A stretch of 64,000 bases of DNA from a virus. This document shows, in pieces, positions 60,875 to 64,000 of the stretch (positions are counted from its first letter, which is position 1; the number at the start of each line of letters is the position of its first letter). The DNA is taken from positions 16,905 to 80,904 of the IMG/VR virus record IMGVR_UViG_3300032046_000016. One strand, written 5' to 3'. Under the pieces are notes generated by a model. It made no database searches and was not told the DNA's origin. It was given only the letters and a program-made list of their open reading frames with translations. A program made the translations under genes and the position numbers.

Positions 60875-61890
60875 CACAACCCCACCGGCACCTGGGCGAC
60901 GCGCCGCAACGATGGTCCCTTCACCTCGACAATCAGCGCGTCCTCCTGCATCCGGCTGGCCAGGCGCGGGCCCACGTCTTCCGTCAGAGCGACGGGGTCG
61001 TAGTTCGTCGTGACGATTACCGGCAGGCCGGCGTTGTAGCGCGTCCCCACCAGGAGCGTCAGCTTCTCCAGCGCGAAATCGACCACCCACGAGTCGTCGC
61101 CTGTCCGCTCCGACGTCCTCACATCGTCCAGGACGAGCAGCGGCACGATCAGGCAGTTGCCTATCAACGCTTCCACGGCCGCCGCATCGCTGCGCTTCAG
61201 CCTCATCTTCTGCATAAGCAGTTGGCAGTCCACGAACCGGCCTGCCTGCCCCTGACCCAGCCGCCCCTTCAGCGCGGCCACGGCCAGCCCTGTCTTCCCG
61301 CCGCCGTAAGGCCCCCAGAGGAATAGGTTCGCGCCAGCCTTCCGCTCGATCCAGGCGCGGACCGCCTCACGCGCCTTGCGGTCGCCTGGAAAGGACGCCA
61401 GCGTGTGATCCAGGAACCGGCGCGGTATGCACGACTCGTCGAACATCCTCGCCACCTGCGCGCGCCGGTACACCTCAAGCCGCTCCGCATCCTGCGCCTG
61501 ACGCCTCTGCCCGGCAGCGCAGTCGCAGTACTCAGAGAACGTGATGGGACCGGGCCTGCCCCCAAAGCCTTCCACGATGATGCCGGCGCCCTCTGCCGGA
61601 TAGACCACATCGCCCATGCCGCCGATACCATGGCACTTCTCACAGCCGTTATCAGGGGCTCCACCCCATCTCTCGCATGACCCTTTCGGCAGTGCCGTGG
61701 TCAGGACGCCGGCGATGTGCCTGGGCCCCTCCTGCTGCTGCAGCAGGGCTTCGAGCTGGGCGATCGACGCGTTGTCGGCCACCTGAAGGCCGTACACCCC
61801 CCTCAGCGCCCGCAGCATCAGCCGCCGGCCCTTCTCCTTCCTCAGCCTGAAGGCCGTCGCTGTCTCCCCGGCGTTGCGCGTGATCGGCAT
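60874..61890 (-). CDS. DnaC-like helicase loader ATPase
   Basis: 338 residues. Walker A GPYGGGKT (193-200), Walker B LLVLDDVR (251-258), sensor VIVTTNYD and an Arg finger region RLASRMQED. An N-terminal zinc site (C72, C83, C86, C122, C124: CEKCHGIG, YCDC) precedes it. It should load the replicative helicase at the site opened by the initiator upstream. Its first 80 codons overlap the initiator frame by 239 bp. Confidence 0.87.
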   Translation of the reverse strand: MPITRNAGETATAFRLRKEKGRRLMLRALRGVYGLQVADNASIAQLEALLQQQEGPRHIAGVLTTALPKGSCERWGGAPDNGCEKCHGIGGMGDVVYPAEGAGIIVEGFGGRPGPITFSEYCDCAAGQRRQAQDAERLEVYRRAQVARMFDESCIPRRFLDHTLASFPGDRKAREAVRAWIERKAGANLFLWGPYGGGKTGLAVAALKGRLGQGQAGRFVDCQLLMQKMRLKRSDAAAVEALIGNCLIVPLLVLDDVRTSERTGDDSWVVDFALEKLTLLVGTRYNAGLPVIVTTNYDPVALTEDVGPRLASRMQEDALIVEVKGPSLRRVAQVPVGL

Positions 61891-62395
61891 GGTGGTGGTC
61901 CCCCTCTGTTTCTTGTTTCCTATGGTTCGTGGCAGGATGGGATAGACCCTTCATCCCTATACGGATGGTAGGGGTTATCCCTTCTGGACAGGCCCCGTAT
62001 CCCGCCTGGGAATTTCCCGACACGATGTAAAGGCAGCCGGTCTCCAGCGCCATCTCGAGCTGCGGCGGGCCCACGCCTGGCCACTCGAAGATCAGCCGGT
62101 TGAACGACCACTGGCCGGCCTCAAGCAGGAGGACATGGGAGCGAACGAGTCGGTGGGCGGCGCGCCTTGCGTATGCCCAGTTGGGGCCGAACATCGCGCG
62201 CCATTGCTTCGGGGCTACCGCCGCGTGACCGTCGTCCCGGCGCCAGCTATAGACCTGGAGGGCGAGGAAGGCGCAGACACGGGTCTGCAGCGGCGTCAGG
62301 TCAGCCGCTGCGATGCCATACTGGATCAGCTTAGGGATTGCGGTGTAACCGTCTTCGATGGCGGCGACGCCGCGGCGGAAGTCCCCCTTCGCCAT
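61652..62395 (-). CDS. Phage replication initiator (RepO-like N-terminal domain)
   Basis: 247 residues from ATG at 62395, GGAGGGCAC ahead. Residues 1-125 (GYTAIPKLIQYGIAAADLTPLQTRVCAFLALQVYSWRRDD, PKQWRAMFGPNWAYARRAAHRLVRSHVLLLEAGQW) are the winged-helix DN-binding domain of phage replication proteins. After about residue 165 the sequence is Gly/Ala/Arg-rich and is the other frame of the loader gene, so the true C-terminus may be lost by frameshift. Confidence 0.7.
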   Translation of the reverse strand: MAKGDFRRGVAAIEDGYTAIPKLIQYGIAAADLTPLQTRVCAFLALQVYSWRRDDGHAAVAPKQWRAMFGPNWAYARRAAHRLVRSHVLLLEAGQWSFNRLIFEWPGVGPPQLEMALETGCLYIVSGNSQAGYGACPEGITPTIRIGMKGLSHPATNHRKQETEGDHHHADHAQRRGDSDGLQAEEGEGPAADAAGAEGGVRPSGGRQRVDRPARSPAAAAGGAQAHRRRPDHGTAERVMREMGWSP

Positions 62396-62426
62396 GTGCC
62401 CTCCTGCTTCGTGTGACGGAACGTGT

Positions 62427-63407
62427 CTACAGACCCGCAGCCTCGGCAACCGGCTTGTCCGGATACGGATCGGACCCCTGCCTCTTGAGAACGTTCAGGT
62501 CCACGCGCTGCTGGTGGTCGCAGTGGGGGCAGAGGACCCATCTGATGGCGTGGGCGGTAAACGATACCTCCTCACCGCCCTCTGAGCTTGGCGCCTGGTC
62601 GAGGCCGAGATCGGCCTTGAGCTGCGCCAGCGAGTAGCCGCCCTTCTCGAAGTTGGTGATAGCGAGCTGCAGGGCGGCCTCGGGATCGGCTGCCTGGGCG
62701 ACCACTTCCAGGTAGCTCACAGGCAGTGGCGGGTGCTCCATCCGCTCAGCGTGCGGCAGAAACAGGATCTCGAACATCCGGGCCCGCGCGTACACCAGGC
62801 TGCGGCTGACGCTGAAGAACTTGGCGACGCCCTCGGCCCAGCCCTCGCCGTAGGTCGAGCGCTGCCGGCAGTAGAAGTAGAAGGCGGCGCGGACGACGTG
62901 CGACCAGCCCTCGTGCTCGACGAGGTTCTGATCGACGGCCTTCAGATCGTCCCAGCGCAGGGCGGCGACCGCCTTCACCTGGAGCGGTCCGGCGATGCTG
63001 GCGTGCTGACCGAGAGCCGTGTTCAGGACGTCCAGCGACCCCGACCAGGGCTGATACCAGCGCGAGATCACCCGCTGCTCTTCGGGCAGAGAGGGATCGA
63101 TCACCAGCCATTGGGGGAGATCGATCAGGTCGCCGGCCTCGGGCTCCACGTACTCCAGGTGCCAGCGTTCCTGGCTGACGTTCCCGTGGCAGCGGTCACA
63201 GAGCGTCATGATATTCTCGCGCTCGTCGCCACCGCCCCGGCTGCGGTAGATGATGTGGTGTTGCTCGAGGTTCTTGGTGGTGCCGCAGATCTCGCAGTAC
63301 TCCAGGAGCGGCGGCACCTCGACCTCGTAGGCGGCCGTCACGGGCGGCGTCTTGATCGCCCCCCTCGGCTTCTCCGCTGTGGCTGTGCTTCCTGCGTTCC
63401 TTGCCAC
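62427..63407 (-). CDS. HNH protein, first gene of the phage map
   Basis: 326 residues, AAGGAGGG before GTG. CEICGTTKNLEQHHIIYRSRGGGDERENIMTLCDRCHGNVSQ is a complete HNH core. The middle includes WAEGVAKFFSVSRSLVYARARMFEIL, an HTH-like part, and the end has CPHCDHQQRV, a zinc pair. It may be a nuclease with DNA-binding part, acting on early DNA. Confidence 0.85.
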   Translation of the reverse strand: MARNAGSTATAEKPRGAIKTPPVTAAYEVEVPPLLEYCEICGTTKNLEQHHIIYRSRGGGDERENIMTLCDRCHGNVSQERWHLEYVEPEAGDLIDLPQWLVIDPSLPEEQRVISRWYQPWSGSLDVLNTALGQHASIAGPLQVKAVAALRWDDLKAVDQNLVEHEGWSHVVRAAFYFYCRQRSTYGEGWAEGVAKFFSVSRSLVYARARMFEILFLPHAERMEHPPLPVSYLEVVAQAADPEAALQLAITNFEKGGYSLAQLKADLGLDQAPSSEGGEEVSFTAHAIRWVLCPHCDHQQRVDLNVLKRQGSDPYPDKPVAEAAGL

Positions 63408-63429
63408 CTGACGCCCTCCTTAGACGGCG

Positions 63430-63461
63430 AGACGGCACCCTGCGGATACAGGATGCCGTCT
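63430..63461. terminator. Strong stem-loop between attachment site and phage genes
   Basis: AGACGGCA...CCTG and CAGG...TGCCGTCT (63430-63461) pair over 12 bp with one mismatch around a 6-base loop. CTTCTC follows on the plus side. It probably insulates phage and host transcription, in either direction. Confidence 0.6.
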
Positions 63462-63521
63462 CTTCTCAGCGGGACAGACCGCCGTTGCCTACGCCGCTTT
63501 CACTGCCTTGACCAGCCATCG

Positions 63522-63601
63522 AGGCGACCCCGATTTTCGCCCCGTCTCACGTGACACCCTGTCACGGTGGAGATCGAGGGTTCGAATCCCTTCGGGGTCG
63601 C
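63522..63601. repeat. 11-bp inverted repeat around the attachment site
   Basis: GGCGACCCCGA (63522-63532) and TCGGGGTCGCC (63591-63601) are perfect inverse copies. The right one is the acceptor strand of the tRNA. Between them lies CGTGACA-CCC-TGTCACG (63549-63565), a small perfect hairpin at the anticodon-loop position. Confidence 0.7.
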
Positions 63602-63602
63602 C
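63551..63602 (+). other. Attachment site: 3' half of tRNA-Asp(GTC)
   Basis: The sequence carries a tRNA anticodon arm with loop CTGTCAC (anticodon GTC), a T arm GAGGG-TTCGAAT-CCCTT, the acceptor strand CGGGGTC and GCCA. The upstream part has no D arm, so this is not a full tRNA. A phage on the left and host DNA on the right fit the downstream att junction, with the intact tRNA expected at the other prophage end, outside the window. The core probably starts in the anticodon loop. Confidence 0.8.
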
Positions 63603-63616
63603 AATAGTCAAGTGAT

Positions 63617-63644
63617 GGCCGCTGGCCAAATTGGTCAGCGGCTT
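63617..63644 (+). terminator. Intrinsic terminator of the host tRNA
   Basis: GCCGCTGGCC (63617-63626) and GGTCAGCGGC (63632-63641) form a 10-bp stem (one G-T pair) with loop AAATT, followed by TTT. Reads with the tRNA. From here to 63816 I see no gene. Confidence 0.75.
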
Positions 63645-63816
63645 TGCCATACCAGCCCCCAACACATGGCGAAACTCCGGCTGGGGAACCAGCTCCGGCA
63701 AATTCCCCATTCTGAAGTCTATTTAGAGACTTTCGATTATTGGGACCGGCAGTTGATATGACCCGGGCCCTTTGATGGAGGTGCGGTTTGGAGAGCGCGC
63801 CTGTCCAGCCTGAGGC

Positions 63817-64000
63817 CTAGAGCTCGCGGTAGTTCACGAGCTGATGGAGGTCGACGGTTCCGCTCTCGGAGATGTTCTCCGCCTCGATGCCCGCTTCCTC
63901 GGCGGCGGCCACGGGGTTCAGCCCGCCCAGCAGCACCATTCCGATCTTGTTCAGCCCAACGGGCATCTGGCAGAGAGGTTCACTGGCCTCGCCGATCAGG
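63817..64000 (-). CDS. Host DUF128/NrpR-type regulator, C-terminal fragment
   Basis: 60 codons to a TAG at 63817-63819; the gene enters from the right edge. LCQMPVGLNKIGMVLLGGLNPVAAAEEAGIEAEN then SGTVDLHQLVNYREL fits the end of the DUF128 sensor domain of NrpR-like nitrogen regulators, known from archaea and some bacteria. It marks the host side of the junction. Confidence 0.75.
   Translation of the reverse strand, partial: LIGEASEPLCQMPVGLNKIGMVLLGGLNPVAAAEEAGIEAENISESGTVDLHQLVNYREL

Noticed and set aside
63522-63602. Complete tRNA gene
   Set aside because: Acceptor arms can pair, but there is no D arm or GG loop and the 5' flank extends pairing past the acceptor; only the 3' half is tRNA.
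63489-63710. Minus-strand 73-codon ORF over the attachment site (GDPEGIRTLDLHR)
   Set aside because: This peptide pattern is the well-known antisense translation of a tRNA 3' half, not a real gene.
1-64000. CRISPR arrays, insertion sequences or rRNA genes
   Set aside because: I saw no regularly spaced repeats, transposase motifs or rRNA-like sequence on either strand.
1-64000. Integrase gene in the window
   Set aside because: No tyrosine or serine recombinase signature was found; the HTH protein at 55740 is only a possible excisionase-like factor. The integrase should lie left of the window.

Overview
The window is most of a temperate tailed-phage genome (a prophage) followed by a short piece of host chromosome. 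It is GC-rich and nearly all genes lie on the minus strand, so the phage map reads from right to left: replication genes near 63 kb, recombination and regulation in the middle, head genes at 0-17 kb, tail genes beyond the left edge. No integrase is visible, so it must lie outside. At 63.55-63.60 kb the 3' half of a tRNA-Asp(GTC) gene marks the attachment site. Past it come a tRNA terminator and the C-terminus of a host DUF128/NrpR-type regulator. Bacterial promoters (TTGACA/TACACT type), Shine-Dalgarno sites, a Ku/ligase pair, Thr-Pro linkers with a dockerin-like module and the NrpR-like neighbour suggest a high-GC bacterium, possibly Chloroflexota; that lineage is a weak inference.

Region by region (in transcription order): 62.4-56.4 kb holds an HNH endonuclease, a replication initiator, a DnaC-like loader, a secreted lytic transglycosylase-like protein, two ASCH-like proteins and RuvC. 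At 55.6-56.4 kb a divergent control region drives the only two plus-strand phage genes, a small HTH protein and a DPPW methyltransferase. 55.6-44 kb carries a Spo11/TopoVI-A-like protein, a family X polymerase, a MarR regulator, an HNH protein and a HerA-like ATPase. 44-40.7 kb encodes SbcD/SbcC (Mre11/Rad50). 40.5-37.8 kb is an island of secreted proteins, including a trypsin-like protease. 37-22 kb has many small zinc-binding genes, a lipoprotein metalloprotease, two ParB-like proteins, Ku with a LigD-type ligase, and a DUF932 protein. 22-17.4 kb is a sugar cassette (methyltransferase, DegT aminotransferase, GDP-mannose 4,6-dehydratase, glycosyltransferase). 17.3-1 kb is the packaging and head module: RHH, ParB-like, terminases, portal, head morphogenesis protein, a huge fused maturation protein, scaffold, capsid and head-tail connectors.

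The outstanding feature is the maturation protein at 6.3-9.6 kb. It sits where a prohead protease belongs and ends in an XkdF-type protease domain, but in front of that it carries a SAM methyltransferase domain, an ATP-dependent DNA ligase domain and a LigD-phosphoesterase-like domain. A 21-residue segment is shared almost exactly between this protein and the N-terminus of the major capsid protein. With Ku, a second ligase, a PolX-like polymerase and Mre11/Rad50 also encoded, this looks like a phage end-joining system of which one part may be built into the virion.

Expression appears to be organised by a repeated minus-strand promoter (TTGACR, 17-bp spacer ending GC, TACACT, then often WTACTCA). 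It recurs every few kilobases; two copies carry a perfect 15-bp palindrome between -35 and -10. Genes within each block are tightly packed with ATGA/GTGA/TGATG overlaps, which also reveal several very small genes.
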